From Girardinichthys multiradiatus (lineage: Eukaryota > Chordata > Actinopteri > Cyprinodontiformes > Goodeidae): 64,000 nt of DNA. Below, in pieces: positions 52,048-64,000 of the stretch (position 1 is its first letter; each line of letters begins with the position of its first letter). The DNA lies in assembly GCF_021462225.1 (NCBI RefSeq), contig NC_061812.1:41197675-41261674 (forward strand), read 5' to 3'. The notes beneath the pieces are model-generated. The model ran no database searches and was not told the origin of the DNA. It worked only from the letters and a program-made list of their open reading frames with translations. A program made the translations under genes and the position numbers.

Positions 52048-52484
52048 TATATGCATACTGATACAAGCAGGAACAACCAATGAAGGGAAAAGCTGAGAAA
52101 ATGACCAGGAAATCTAAAATAATTGCTCAAATTACAACTTGTACTTGAGGCGCAGTATCAACTAATATGACTTGTCTCAATATTTCCTTTAATTATCGAG
52201 TTTCTCACCTACTTATGCATGGAGGCTAAATTGTTTTCATTTACTCCAACTGATTTTTAGTTCAATCTCCCTTAGCAAATTTGAGAGAAACCACAGGATT
52301 TCCATAGCCATCAGCAAGGTTTCGGTATATTTCTGGTTGAATATTTGAATACTGACTTGTATCAGAAGTGGTGGAGTTCATTTTCTTCTGACTGCAAATG
52401 TAAGCACTCTAAAACTTCAGCAAATCAGAAATATTTATCAAAGTACGTTGAAATGATCTCATGCTCATTTTGCATGCTCACTTG

Positions 52485-52765
52485 TAACCTGTAACTCTAT
52501 GCGTTACATTAACGCTCAGCTTGGACTCCTGCTTTACTTGCACTGCCATACTTGCACAATGATCACCTGCACTGTTGTATTGCTCTTGCATCCTATACTG
52601 CTCTACATTTACTCTCACTCACTTAAAACTGTGCACATATATTTATATTATATTGTAGATATGTTTAAACTGTTTAATTTGCACTGTATTGCACCGACTA
52701 CACCAAAACAAATTCCTTGTATGTCCAAAAACGTACTTGGCAATAAAGCTTTTCTGATTCTGATG
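52485..52765 (+). mobile_element. LINE 3' end (teleost non-LTR retrotransposon)
   Basis: Ends ttccttgtatgtccaaaaac, ttggcaataaagcttttctg, attctgat, the standard fish LINE 3' terminus with AATAAA and a short TTCTGA-type tail. The upstream cttgcactgccatacttgca block fits the same 3' UTR. Confidence 0.7.
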
Positions 52766-52769
52766 CTGA

Positions 52770-55190
52770 AACGTTATCATAAACCATTCTGAAGCTACTG
52801 ATATCATTCCAAGCATTGTGTTTTTCAGCCTTTCAAATATTTGTGGAATGCTTTAGGAAAACATGCAAATATCTTCCAGGCACTATTTTTCATGACAGAT
52901 GAGTACCACAAATAGCTGTTTTTGTGTTTGTTTTAACTCTGTTCTTGTATATTTTTATCAGAAAAGTCAAACTTATTATGATTTTGCCAGTCTTATGTGG
53001 ATACCATTTGCATTTTTGTTGTTTTTGCAACTTTAGGAATTACACTTCAAGATGGCTTAAGTAATTTCTTTTCTTCGGTTGCTGGCTAGATAATTTCTTC
53101 CACTGACATTCAAATAGATTATGTAGCCAACTAATTCTACAGAGCCATTGTCAAGAAGTGTCCATAAATATTTTTTGCTGGGTCTAAGTCCTTGTACATC
53201 TTTGGAACATTAAATTCCTATAAAAATTCTTTGAAATATGGTTTAAGAAGTAGACATATATATTCATCTAAACCGATGAATGCAGCACTTGACTATTTAA
53301 ACTGCTTTTTAAGTCACTTGGACTGAACAGTCTCTAAAAGTGAAGTAATGACAGTGTTTTATGTTTAAAACTTAATTTAATATGTCCATGTTTTTGAGGA
53401 AAAAATACACTTAAAGGAACGTCTATTTCCAAACTATTTGCTGAATGGATTCTTGTCTTTTCTGATGTATCAAATTCTTACGTCATGCAATAAAATGCTA
53501 AATAATTACTTAAAAATCACACAATGTGATTTTCTGGATTCACTCACAGTTGAATAGTACCTATAGTAAAATTTAAAGACTTCTACATGCTTTGCAAGTT
53601 GGGAAACCTGCAAAATCAGCAGTGTATCAAATACTTGTTCTCCCCACTTTATATTAATGCAAATACAGCACATCTGTAATTTAAGACTGAATTAGTGATA
53701 TAAAAAAAAAAACCTATGTTAAACTTGCCTTCTGTATAATGTCCCCAATTTCCTCATTATTATTAAAATTATTACAAATTATATTTTTTTTATGAATAGC
53801 TAATGATGCTGTCATACGTGGTTCAACTGAAAGGATGATCCCAAAACATGTCATTGGGTATTTTATTATTAAAAAAACTCTTTCAGCTCCTACTTCCATA
53901 TAACCTAAACCTATTGAAATAAGCAAAACTGGCCCACTGCATAAGCAAACTGAGCAGCTGTGGGAGAAGGCCCCCAAGAGCAGTAGCATTATTAAAGAAA
54001 TTACACATCAGTATCACTCAAATAAGCATTCTCTTTAGACTTTCATAGTCTTTTTAGCCAGTGTTATTGCTGGAGCTATAAAAACCACAACAGAATTTCT
54101 CTAAAAACAAAAAATATTTTGTAAATTTTTAAACATGTAAAAAAAATGTTATTCCAAGTGCTATCACATGAAATTCTGGTAACAGTTATTACATTATATT
54201 GTCTAACTTCAGTTATTTTCATATTCTAAACAATAATATAATATTAAATGTAAAATGGAGAAATCTTCAAACATGGATGATACAAAAAGATATCACCTGA
54301 GCTGTGTTGAGGGATGCTACTGAGTCCACACGATGGACATTTAGGGGGAAATATGGATACTTTGCGTGGTTCCGAGTTGCTTTTGTGAAATCTCACCAAA
54401 GTTTCCAAGAGGTTTTTAGTTTTGCGTCTAGCTCTAGCAAAGGTTTTAAGAATTTGTAGCTTTTGCATTTAGTATCTAGCTTTTGCAGAAGTTTCCAAGA
54501 GGATCTAACATCTACCATATAGCTGTTGCAAAGGTTTCCGTGAGTATCAAGCTGCTGGCCTTTGCTCTTCGCATCTAATGTTTGTCACCTAAAGTTAGTA
54601 GAAGTTGTCTAGCCTCTCTCTTTTAGCATCTACTTTTTGTGTCTACAGCATTAAAACTGGCAGAGTTCTGATTGCAGGCATAGTTGGAAAGATATGACCT
54701 TTTTACAAGGACTAAGTACAAAAACTAAATACTTTGGTGAAAATTGCCTTATTATTGTTAGATTTTTATTATTCTCAACAGCAGGGAGAAGCCCCATTGG
54801 AAAAAGCTCTGCTACTGAAAACATCAACCACAAATAGAAGTTTGTTCTTGTTTGGGTTTTTTTTTCCAGCATTTCTATGGCTTTTGCAATCTTTGTAAAT
54901 GACACTGCAAAATCTCGTAGGCCATATCCTTCCGACTCTGTCCGTAACAATGGGTCTACTTTTCCGAGGTCTCAGAAAAAGTACTTATTTTTGGACCTCA
55001 GTACACAAGGGTACCTTAAGGTCCCAGGCTTTCGGGCCCAGTTGAGTGTCCTGAAAAGATTTGCTCCAGTTGGCAGAATAAATTTGTTCTTCTAAACTTT
55101 ATGCTTAACTAACCTTCTGATCTGATAGCCGATGGTTATCGGATCTAACACGGATTCAATCAACCGCCCAATAATCGTCTCCACTAACCA
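52770..55190. other. Gene-free sequence with decayed repeats
   Basis: Holds a Tc1 terminus-like agtgtatcaaatacttgttc near 53,622-53,650 and a series of imperfect short repeats of an agcttttgca / gtttccaagagg type at 54.4-54.6 kb. No gene recognised. Confidence 0.4.
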
Positions 55191-55199
55191 ACAAATCTG

Positions 55200-55863
55200 C
55201 AGTAGTGACGAAGAAAACTATCCTTGCCCGTCCACATTCAAGTGATATCTGTGGCTGAACGCTATCGCAGCTCATTCCTCAGCTGCGGCGCAGTCAGGTG
55301 GCTCAGGAGGACTATTTTGTTTCTCTGTTATAACAGCTGTAGGCGGAGAAGCTGAGCCTTGGAGTGAGGCGTGGTTGGTGACATGCAGGTCAGCATTAAA
55401 GAGTATTTCACCTCCTCTTCCTAGTCAGGAGGAAGAGTAGCGTCGCGCCAGGATTTACCTGCTTCTGCGTCCATTTAATCCGTCTTGGCAACGCTGAACT
55501 AACCTGGACCAATGCAATCTGGGAGTAGGTAAAATTTTTCTAATTAAAACGAAAGGTTTTTTTTACTGAGCTGCTTTTATTTTACCAGGGCTACTAGAGG
55601 CCATGCCCTACAGACAAACCAGCTCATGTTGAAGTTGAATTGAATGTTAAAGCTTATACTTCCGTGTGAACGCATTTTATTTAATTATCTAGTAATTAAC
55701 CCGTTTCCTAATAAAACGTTATGTTTTTTGTTTTATCAGCAAACCAAATAATGCAATAGTATGTCAGGAGTTTTTGCTGTATTTCCACAGGTTAACAGAT
55801 TCAATAAACTCTCTTCCAGATTCAACATTCTTTAACACAGAGAGGGGGCCTGACGGGAACTCC
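55200..55863 (+). promoter_or_regulatory. cyldl: Probable promoter and 5' UTR of cyldl
   Basis: This stretch is relatively GC- and CpG-rich for the window (gctgcggcgcag, cgtcgcgcc). A donor-like gggagtag/gtaaaa near 55,528 and an acceptor tttccacag ending at 55,790 suggest a noncoding first exon joined to the exon that carries the start codon. No TATA box is evident. Inference. Confidence 0.4.
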
Positions 55864-58800
55864 ATGGAGTCCAAAGCAGTGAGCAAGGACAGGTTCTTCA
55901 TAGTCATCCGCGGAAAGTCGAGGAAAGGTTTCGGCCGCGGGTGCATCGGTCGCGTGGAGGCAGAGACAGCGGGCGGGGAGCTGATGGGGCTCCTCTACGG
56001 CTGCGGTTCCAACGCAGGGAGCCCCAAGAGCGGGGGCTTGGTGAAGGCGGTCGACACGTACGCCCTGACCCGACACCAGGCCCAGCTGCTGCTCTACGTC
56101 TCCAGCACCAGCAAACGCCTTGAGGTGCTGTCCAACCCGCAGCTCTTCTCGACCATCTGCGAGCTGTCTGCGGGGGACCTGGTAGTGACGAAGCACAAGA
56201 AGGGCCAAGTCCCCGGAGTGGTGAAGAACCTGATGCAAATCGGAAAGAAGGAAAACAAGGGGGACCTGAAGATGATTGGCTTCCAGGTGGAATTTATGGT
56301 GAGTTTGTTCTGTCTTTTTATTTGCAAGATTAATGTAGCAAGCAATCTCTTATGATCTTTCCAAAATTGTTCAAAGATTTTCAATAAGATAAGAACCTTG
56401 TCTTATTCGCAGAAGAAAGTCGCATGCAAATATATTTGTTCTTTAGATCTGTGTACAAAAAGCTGTTTACATTTAAATAACTACTTTTCCCGGTTTTCTC
56501 TGTTAAAAGGACAACGAAAACGATTCCTTGGCCAACAAATTAGCTCCTCTGACCATTTTGAACGCTGCAGACATCATCCAGGTGGTCAAGTCTTATGCTG
56601 CCCACCTTGGTCTGCAGTATAGAGATGTTAAAAGTGGTGGTAAGTTCAAGTAAACCTCTGACTACACTGAAAATATCAAAGCAATTATTTTAATATTCAA
56701 ACTTCTCCTGTTTTGAAGAACATGATCTCCGCTCTAAAAGTCTCACACTTTGATCAGGCATCTGTGAGTTGGAAGGTGATGCAGGAAAAAGGTCTCCAAA
56801 TACAACTGGAAAAACTGGTTTTGTTGCTCTGGAATGTCCGACAGTAGAATTGTCACATGCGCTGATAATTTTTTGCACATGATACACATGAAACTATCTA
56901 CATACCTTCATTTGAGGTGTGCTGACGCGATGTCTTGCAGAAACATTCACACCCCTTGAGCTTTTCTTCACATGTTGTCACACTACAGACACAAACTTAA
57001 ATGTATTTTATCAGTTTTTTTTTTTTTTTTCGACCTTCAGTAATCCAGCTGTTCTGCTGAAGTGAATTGTGAGAGAACCTTGGTGAACAAGCAGTATTAT
57101 GAAGACTAAAGAACATACAACAGGTCATAGAGAGTGTTGTGGAAAACTTGTAATCAGGGTTAGGTTATAAAGCTGCCTCAAGCTTTGAGAGCCTCAGAGA
57201 AATTATTTGAGAATGAAAAGAGTATGGCACCGCTGTAAATCTGCCAAGACATGGCTGTCCACCTAAACTAACTTGTCTTTTATGGGAGGACATTAATCAG
57301 AGGAGCAGCCAAGTGGCCAACGAGAATGCTGGAGGAGCTGCAGAGATCCACAGCTGAGGTGGGAAAATCTGTCGAGTGCAAGTCATTAGTCTTGCACCTA
57401 AATCTGGCCCTTTGAAGAGTAGTAAGAAGAAAGACAGTGTTCCAGAGAACCATAACTAGTACATTTTGCAGTTTGCCCCTAGCCATGTAGGGAGCACAGC
57501 AACCATCTGGAAGAAGGTTCTCTGAATAGATGAGACCAAAGCTGAACTTTTTGCCCAACACTGCTTGTGGCACAAGACTAACACTGCACATGGTCCTAAA
57601 AACACTATACCCATGGTGAAACATGGTGGTGGCAGAATCATGCTGTGGCATTGCATTTCTTCAGCAGGGCCCGCAAAGCTGGTGATAGTTGTTTGGGAAG
57701 TTAGAAGCAAGATCTGTCCTTTTTCTTCCACTTTATAATTATGTGGCACTTTGTCTTGTCACATAAAATCCCAATAAAAGACTTTGAAGCACACAGTTTT
57801 TTTGGATATAATGTGAAAAATGTCATGGAGTGTAAATACATTGCAAATTACACTTACCATGTGATGAGGCTGAAAGAAAAAGAAACCATGACTTGTTAAC
57901 CCCTTCTGACGCACCCTGCATACCTGTCAACAGGTTCAAGAAGCAATGTGGTGATGTGTGGGAGCTCCATGCCAAGTATTGGGACCAGCACCAGACAAGT
58001 CACCAAAAACGAATCGGAGCAAAGCGTCATTCACAACCAGACACTGAGCACATCTTCTGTGCCTTTAGAGGAGGGATCCTTGGTGGAAGTTGTTAACAAT
58101 GCTGGGATCACAGTGTATGGCGTGATCCAGTGGTTGGGGATCCCACAGGGGAAGACGGATATATTCGCTGGGATTGAACTGGTAAGGGATTCGGAGTTTG
58201 TATAAATGTGCTGCTGTTTTTTTTTTACGGATGGCCATCATACTTATTTAATATCTTGTGGTTTCAGGACTATGAAGTCAAAGGCTGCTCTGATGGGGTG
58301 TACAAAGATCAAAGGTACTTCACCTGTAAGAGCAACAGTGCTTTGTTTGTTCCCATCACAAAATGCTGCCCGGACAGCAGGTTTGTCTGCTCCTCTCCAG
58401 TAACCAAGACCTTCAAAACCACAAACGTTCCTCCAGGTTTGACATTTTTCTTTAAGTGGTGCACACATGGCTGAAATCGCACATGTATACATCCATTACT
58501 GTTTTAAGCTTGTGGTGTATTATCAAATCTAAATCAATCAGTCAGTCATTTTCAACCGCTTCTTTCATAGTGGGTCACGGGGAAGCTGGTGTCTATCTCT
58601 AGCAGTCTATGGGCGGTAGGCGGGGTACAACCTAGACAGGTTGCCGGTCCATCGCAGGGCATTATATCTAAATATTTAACAAAAAATCAGAAGTGTTCCT
58701 GTACAATAGAACTGAACAATATAACAGATAATTACAGTAATTATTCCACATGCAAGCGGTCCTTTGTTACGGCAGCATTGGTAGGCTCTCCCAGTCACAA

Positions 58801-61800
58801 AGAGCTGCTTATGCTGCAATAAATGATGCCATGCGTTTACAGCCTGCATGCTAGTAGCATTGTTCTCCAACCGGACGGACCATCGCGGCCTTAGATGCCA
58901 CTACCTGCTTTTTCAAGCTGGTGGCTAAGAGTGTGAAGCATGTTGTGAGGGCCAAGACAAAGTGAAGCAAATTGGCTCTTTCCTTTTGCTTATTGCAAAC
59001 ATTCTTCAAAATTATTACTGGAAAACAAGTTGCATGTTTGCCTAATATTATGTAACCCTTCTTTGCTGCATAAATCGGAAGAACGACTGACTGTGCAGCA
59101 ATGAAGCTATAATGCAGACTGAACAGTTTCAGGCTGCCACTATTATGAAAGTGTTCATTTTAAATGTTTTGTGGACTGCAGAGCATTTCAGTTTACATCT
59201 GTTTAAACTTCCATGATTTTCGCTGATTCTTTTTTTAAATTTTTGTATTAAAGTTGGTTTAAAAAAAAAATCCTTTTTTCTGGTGATCAAAGCTGCTGAT
59301 TTGATGTGAAGTAAGAATTAAGAGTTGGTGCTCTTTATTATTCCACACACTTTTGTGTGATGCACCAGTACCTATGGCAGCCAGAGACCCTCAGCATGAT
59401 GCTACCACAACCATGCCTCACTGTTGATGCAATGTTTAAAATACTTCAGTTAACTCTTCCAACAGTTCAACCTTTGTCTCGTCTGAGACGTAAAACTTTA
59501 TCCAGAAGGCATTTAACTTGTCCACATGGATATGTCACGCTCGAAGGTGTTTATTTTCGAACTGGCACATCTTTCTTGGTTGCCACACTCTCAGTCCAAT
59601 CTCAACCCATTTCACTGTGGACAGTGATAGTGATGCCTGATATTCACAGATTCTATTTTTGTGTCTTTTTAGTTCCTCCATATGAAGATTCAGAGGAAGA
59701 TGCACCACCTGTCCCTGAATCAGAGGCCGTGTCGCTGTTTGTGGGGAAAATGAAGGGTATACAGGGTCATAAAAACTCTTGTTACCTGGATGCTACGCTC
59801 TTCAGGTAGAAATGAATTGGACTAAACATGTTTTACGTTGCACAGACTCACTCTATCCTTCGTGAGATTTATTTGAAGATTCTCTATAGGAAAATTTGCG
59901 CTATGTTAAATGCAGAGATTAAGAAACATTTTTCTTATTTCTCAGTTTGTTTAGTTCATCTGTGACTGTGGATGCCATCTGCAATAAGCCCGCTGACAAA
60001 GAACAACCAATAACCTGCATTCTGAAATCGATAGTCAATAGCTTACGCAGGTAAGAACACAGATTTTAACATTGTTCAGCATGAGCTGCTTTTATCTTGT
60101 AAAAGGCATAAAGAGCGACTAGTATACAAGTTCTTTCTTTTAATTCCAATAATGCATGTATTTTCTTCTGTGTGTATAGATTCCTTCTACTGCTACATGC
60201 TTTGGACTAATGCATTTATTCATTGCAGACAAGGCTTTGTGCCAGCAACGAGTGTTATGAACTTTCGGAAAAAACTTGGCTGTGAAACCTTCAGCAAAAA
60301 TGAAAAAGGTACCTACTGTTGTATTGCAGCAAATACGGTGCCTTGCAAAAGTATTCTTAGTGGTTTTTAAAAATATTAACAAAACCAAATCTGAAAAGTG
60401 TGGTATGCATTTGTACTCCGCCCCCCCTTTTCTCTAATACCCTAGCATTAAATCCAGTGAAACATGCAGTTTGTGGTGAGATATACGACTTCAGACCGGC
60501 CCTAAACTCATCGCCACCACTGTGAAACACTGAGCAGTGAAAGGGCAGCTGGTCAGAATTATTAGAAAGATGGATAGAGCTAAATACCGGGGGATACTGA
60601 AAGAAAACCTGATGGAGGCTGCAACAGATTGGAGACTAGGAATAAGTTCACCTTCCAGAAGGTTGACAACCCCAAACACACAATGGAAGGCAGAGCTAAC
60701 CTGGAATAGTTTAGATCAAAGCATGTTCATGTATTAGAATGGCCCAAAGTCCAGACCCAAATCAAATTGAGTCTGTGACCAGACTTGAAAATGTTCAGAT
60801 TACTAAGAGTTCAAGCTATTTTAAAAATATTAGGCAAACTGTTCTTTATTTTTATTTGTGGAAAGCTTGGAAACCCAAAAAACCCAGTTGTAATCGCAGC
60901 AAAAGGTGGATCTACAAAGTGTCGACTCAGCAGGGCTAAATGCAAATGCATGCCGCATGTTTCACATTTTTATTTGAGAAAGATTTGAAAACCATCATTT
61001 TCCTTTTAATACACAATCATGCACTGCTTGGTGTATTACATGAAGTAAAGGTTTATACTTAAAATGTGACAAAATGTTGGAAACATTAAATCCTTTTGCA
61101 AGTCACAGTGTAACATTGCTTTAAGTCTAACTTGGAGCATCTGTGGTCATTGCTATTCGTTGCTTTGCCCCAAAACAGATCCTGAGGAGTTCATTTCAGT
61201 GCTGTTTCAGAAGGTGCTCTGCATCGAGCCTCTGCTCAAGCTCAGGTAAATCCCTAAGCCACTCAGTTTATGGTGCTTGCTTACACTGCAGACCACATTT
61301 TGAGCTACATAATGAAGTTACTGAACATCAGTGTCTCCAAAGATCGGAAGAAGGAACCTCTCAGGGAGCCTACACCCTCCAGATCTTTCTGGAAAAGGAG
61401 CAGATGGGACAAATTCCCACCGTCCAGAAGCTGCTAGACACATCCTGCATGTCTGGTAACATCAAATTCGAAACGGTGAGCCCTCTTCCTTAAAAACAAA
61501 GCTTAAAGTAGTCTATCAAAACTTTTTGTTTCAATGATTAAATACTAAACAGCTTTCCTTTTCTCTCCCTTAGATGCCACCTTGTCTCATAGTCCAGATG
61601 CCAAGGTGTGGAAACAACTATAAGATGTTTTCTCACATCATTCCCTCCATAGAGCTGGACATCACAGATCTCCTGTACAACTGTGAGGGACTTATTTGTC
61701 ATGGATGCAATGCATTCTTTTGGAAATATGTTTACAGATTATTTCTTTTTTTGCCCAACAGCTCCAAGGGAATGTTTTATCTGTGGACGGATGGCAACGT

Positions 61801-62621
61801 TTGAGTGTCTTCAGTGTTTACCAGATTGCAAGCTTCAACCAGGAAGAATCAAACAGTACTGCAGTACCTGTAACACCCAGGTAGGCCTGGAAACAATTTT
61901 AAAAATGAGGTAATCCACTAAAATGGCTGGGAGTGTAAAATGTTAAACTGTTGATTATATGTTTTGTAGGTACATACCCATCAATCCCGGAGCAGCCACT
62001 CTCCCAAGGCGCTGGCTTTACCTGCAGGTGTAGCCACGGATGCTCCTTTGCCAAGGCACACTATGCAGTTGTTTGGTGTGCTTTGCATCCAAACCAGCCA
62101 CTATGTGTCCTTTGTCAAGTATGGCCTTGATTCCCACTCATGGCTCTTTTTTGACAGCATGGCTGACAGATATGGTAAGCTTTTTTTTTAAACTTTGCAA
62201 AAAAATATCCTTAAGAAAATTTCTTAAAGTTGTGCAACAACAGGCCTTATTTGCTTTGGATTGAAGTTGTTCCGCATGACTAGTGCACTTTTGTTTTAAT
62301 TCAACCTTGACCGTAACAGATAAAGAACAAGTTGAGAGCAACTCTGACGTCTTCCAACTGCCCTTTATCTTATGTGAAGCCGATCTCTAATCTTAAGGTC
62401 GTTCTTCTTTGACAGGCGATGATCAGAACGGTTACAACATTCCCGAGGTCCGAGCTTGTCCCGAGCTCGGCGACTTCCTCGGCCAGCCAGATGAGGAGTC
62501 GACCCGGGCAAACCCAGCTCTTGCACCTGAACTTGTCCGCAGACTTCTATGCGACTCCTACATGTTTTTATACCACAGCCCAGAAATGTTGGTTTCGGAG
62601 CCAAACAGCGGGGGACCCTAG
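55864..62621 (+). CDS. cyldl: CYLD-like deubiquitinase (cyldl)
   Basis: Thirteen coding exons: 55864-56298, 56510-56639, 57934-58181, 58268-58436, 59673-59805, 59946-60050, 60229-60308, 61179-61245, 61343-61475, 61574-61682, 61762-61880, 61970-62174 and 62416-62621. They sum to 2139 bp, 712 aa plus TAG, in frame throughout. Residues about 100-145 resemble a diverged first CAP-Gly of CYLD. A clear CAP-Gly lies at about 236-310 ([35 protein letters not shown]). The USP-type catalytic domain starts at GIQGHKNSC, with Cys364 as nucleophile, His620 in QTSHYVSF and Asp638 in FFDSMADR. A Cys/His-rich B-box ([27 protein letters not shown]) interrupts it as in CYLD. Family role: removes Lys63- and Met1-linked ubiquitin and damps NF-kB signalling. 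It is shorter than the 956-aa CYLD because the middle CAP-Gly and linker are missing. The start follows the first Met before the conserved block. The donor of exon 4 (gtttga) is weak. The symbol is the zebrafish name for the CYLD-like paralogue, used by similarity. Confidence 0.9.
56935..57845 (+). mobile_element. Tc1-like DNA transposon in cyldl intron 2
   Basis: The left end is a decayed cttgcagaaacattcacacc, followed by the ttgtcacactacagacacaa block. The sense interior includes gagaatgctggaggagctgc, gatgagaccaaagctgaact (first catalytic region) and gtgaaacatggtggtggcag. The right end reads ataatgtgaaaaatgtcatg. No intact frame. Confidence 0.75.
58540..58668 (+). repeat. Dispersed teleost repeat, 5' part, in cyldl intron 4
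   Basis: Matches the start of the 39.5-kb and 11.2-kb copies (accgcttctttcatagtggg, gtctatgggcggtaggcggg). Truncated after the cgcagggcat block. Confidence 0.65.
59281..59640 (-). mobile_element. Tc1-like fragment in cyldl intron 4
   Basis: Antisense transposase signals: catgatgctaccacaaccat, then gtctgagacg and gtccacatggatatgtc. A related piece occurs at 63.38-63.5 kb (both share aagagttggtgctc / gtgtgatgcac blocks). Confidence 0.5.
60338..61112 (+). mobile_element. Tc1-like DNA transposon in cyldl intron 7
   Basis: The left end is tacggtgccttgcaaaagta. The sense interior covers the catalytic part in decayed form (ccagaaggttgacaacccca, ggcccaaagtccagacccaa) and the right end is caaaatgttggaaacattaaatccttt, ending gtcacagtg. 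Frame broken. Confidence 0.75.
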
Positions 62622-63027
62622 ATCAATTTGAGCACAAGGACATGGTGTTCCACAACAACAGCCCAATCAGCTTTTATGCACTTTATTGCATCCAGACTGC
62701 AGGAACTAAAATGGATGCTGGAATTTCATTGAAGAAGATATAAATGCAGTTCATATATTTGAATTTGATAGGTCAAAGCTGATATCTATTTATTTACAAA
62801 GTCAGCTCATAAAGTTACACAGTGACTGTTTTTAAAGGCATTTTATATCCTTAAATGTCTCGTAATTACACTTTTTTGTCAGTAAAGTTGTCTTTAATTC
62901 AATTTTAGGCAATTCATGCTCTTAAATGGCATCTTTTTATGGCACTTCATGATGTTGTAATATTACCTGAAGGCAATTACACTGACTGTTCTTTTTATTA
63001 TTGCACATAAGTAAATATAAAACTCTT

Positions 63028-63033
63028 AATAAA
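63028..63033 (+). terminator. Polyadenylation signal of cyldl
   Basis: AATAAA about 410 bp after the cyldl stop in AT-rich sequence; the 3' UTR would span 62,622 to about 63,055. Confidence 0.6.
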
Positions 63034-63384
63034 ATTTAAACTACTACAATGTCTTTTATACAAAATTCAAGCAGGTGTAGTACTGTTCCAGAGGTTAGTT
63101 TCATTCACATTTTAGTACACTCCTTACATATAGAATAACATATTAGTATTTGAAATGTACTGAAGTATAAAGCAAATCTAAGCATCTTTGAAAATCAGAA
63201 ACATAACCCGTTTAGTCAGTTTAGCAGTTTTCTGCTACCATCTTGTGGACAAAAATTATGTTTGCATGGCCAATTATTAGGCCATGCAAATTATTATGTG
63301 TGGGCCCTTCAACAAACATGAGGGCATTACATTTGAGTCAGCCCATGTTTTAACTGATAGTTAAAACATACCTTTTGTTGATAC

Positions 63385-63800
63385 CTTTTGATCTAAGGTG
63401 AAATTGAAGAGTTAAGAGTTAGTTCTCTGTTTATTACTCCTCAACTACTTTGTGTGTGATGCACAAGTGTGTCTGGCAGCCAAACAGACCCTTCGTAAAT
63501 TTAAGCTGGCAATTTTGGAGCAGCCACTTCTTTCTTTCTTCCTCTTAGTCCATGTTAATGTTAAACCAACTTTACTTTATAATTCCTGTGATGTTCCTTA
63601 ACATCCTAATCAGTTTCCTTTTACCTGAGGGAGATAGGTTGAATCAAATAGTTGAAAACTGGACACAGTGGCGGTTCCAACAGGACAATAATCCTAAACA
63701 CACCTTAGAGCTGGCTTCAGAATGTAAAAAGTGGGATAAGATTCTGAGTTAGTCCTGACCTCACCCCTACTGAAAATGTGCGGAATTGAAGGTATATATT
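63385..63800. mobile_element. Composite Tc1-like fragments downstream of cyldl
   Basis: Positions 63,400-63,500 resemble the piece at 59.3 kb. Positions 63,655-63,780 are sense for the catalytic region (QWRFQQDNNPKHTLELASEC). The pieces belong to broken copies; boundaries are uncertain. Confidence 0.5.
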
Positions 63801-64000
63801 TGACCTATTGTGTGCAGTTTTGAACCTGAGTCGATTAGCCACAATCTGCATTACTTTCAAACCTGTGCACCCAAGTCTTGTTTTTTTATTTATTTTATTG
63901 TATGTGGCATGATCATTCTATCCTGCAAAAAGAACTTCAAATGCATCATTAAAAGGTCAAAAGTTCATCTAAAATGAACAATGATTTTCTGTTTTTGTAT

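Noticed and set aside
55822..56238. Minus-strand 138-codon frame opposite cyldl exon 1
   Set aside because: Antisense shadow of a GC-rich coding exon.

Overview
The window is nuclear DNA from a teleost fish. Genes are split by GT-AG introns, dozens of decayed Tc1/mariner transposons with TA-flanked CAGT ends are scattered through it, and LINE 3' ends and microsatellites of fish type are present. The species cannot be read from the sequence; a percomorph is a guess.

Four vertebrate gene loci can be reconstructed exon by exon, all in the right half. (1) snai1 on the minus strand (33,389-36,299, 3 coding exons, 258 aa) is a Snail-family zinc-finger repressor with an intact SNAG start and four zinc fingers. 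(2) A short tp53inp2-like gene on the plus strand (41,698-43,837, 3 coding exons, 152 aa) keeps the LIR motif and C-terminal box of the autophagy/nuclear TP53INP family. (3) A ggt7-like gamma-glutamyltransferase on the plus strand (about 45,454-48,784, 14 exons) can be spliced in frame throughout except for one in-frame TAG in exon 3 and an early stop about 50 codons before the expected C-terminus, so it looks like a decaying gene. (4) A CYLD-like deubiquitinase (cyldl) on the plus strand (55,864-62,621, 13 coding exons, 712 aa) has an intact Cys/His/Asp catalytic set. From memory, TP53INP2 and GGT7 also lie close together on human 20q11.2 and SNAI1 lies on 20q13, so the order here looks like a partly conserved block with CYLD-like added.

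The left half (1-32,100) has no gene I can support. It holds LINE 3' ends (1.8, 2.7, 13.7 and 14.5 kb), Tc1 fossils (5.9, 10.3, 12.4, 13.9, 16.3, 20.7, 24.8, 25.9 and 27.2 kb), a transposon carrying a roughly 345-bp TATC microsatellite (22.4-23.65 kb), a CA microsatellite (9.9 kb) and two fold-back inverted repeats (25.7 and 27.7 kb). Transposon remains also fill introns of tp53inp2-like and cyldl and the intergenic gaps. One almost complete Tc1 copy (50,418-52,047) has 272-bp terminal inverted repeats that include its own transposase C-terminal coding end.

The four genes do not form a pathway. Two relate to stress or autophagy/ubiquitin signalling (tp53inp2-like, cyldl), one is a developmental transcription factor (snai1) and one belongs to glutathione metabolism (ggt7). 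No novel gene system was found. The points most worth checking are the broken ggt7 copy, the Glu that replaces the degron Ser in Snai1, the divergent CTCF-like motif pair upstream of snai1, and the fold-back repeats.
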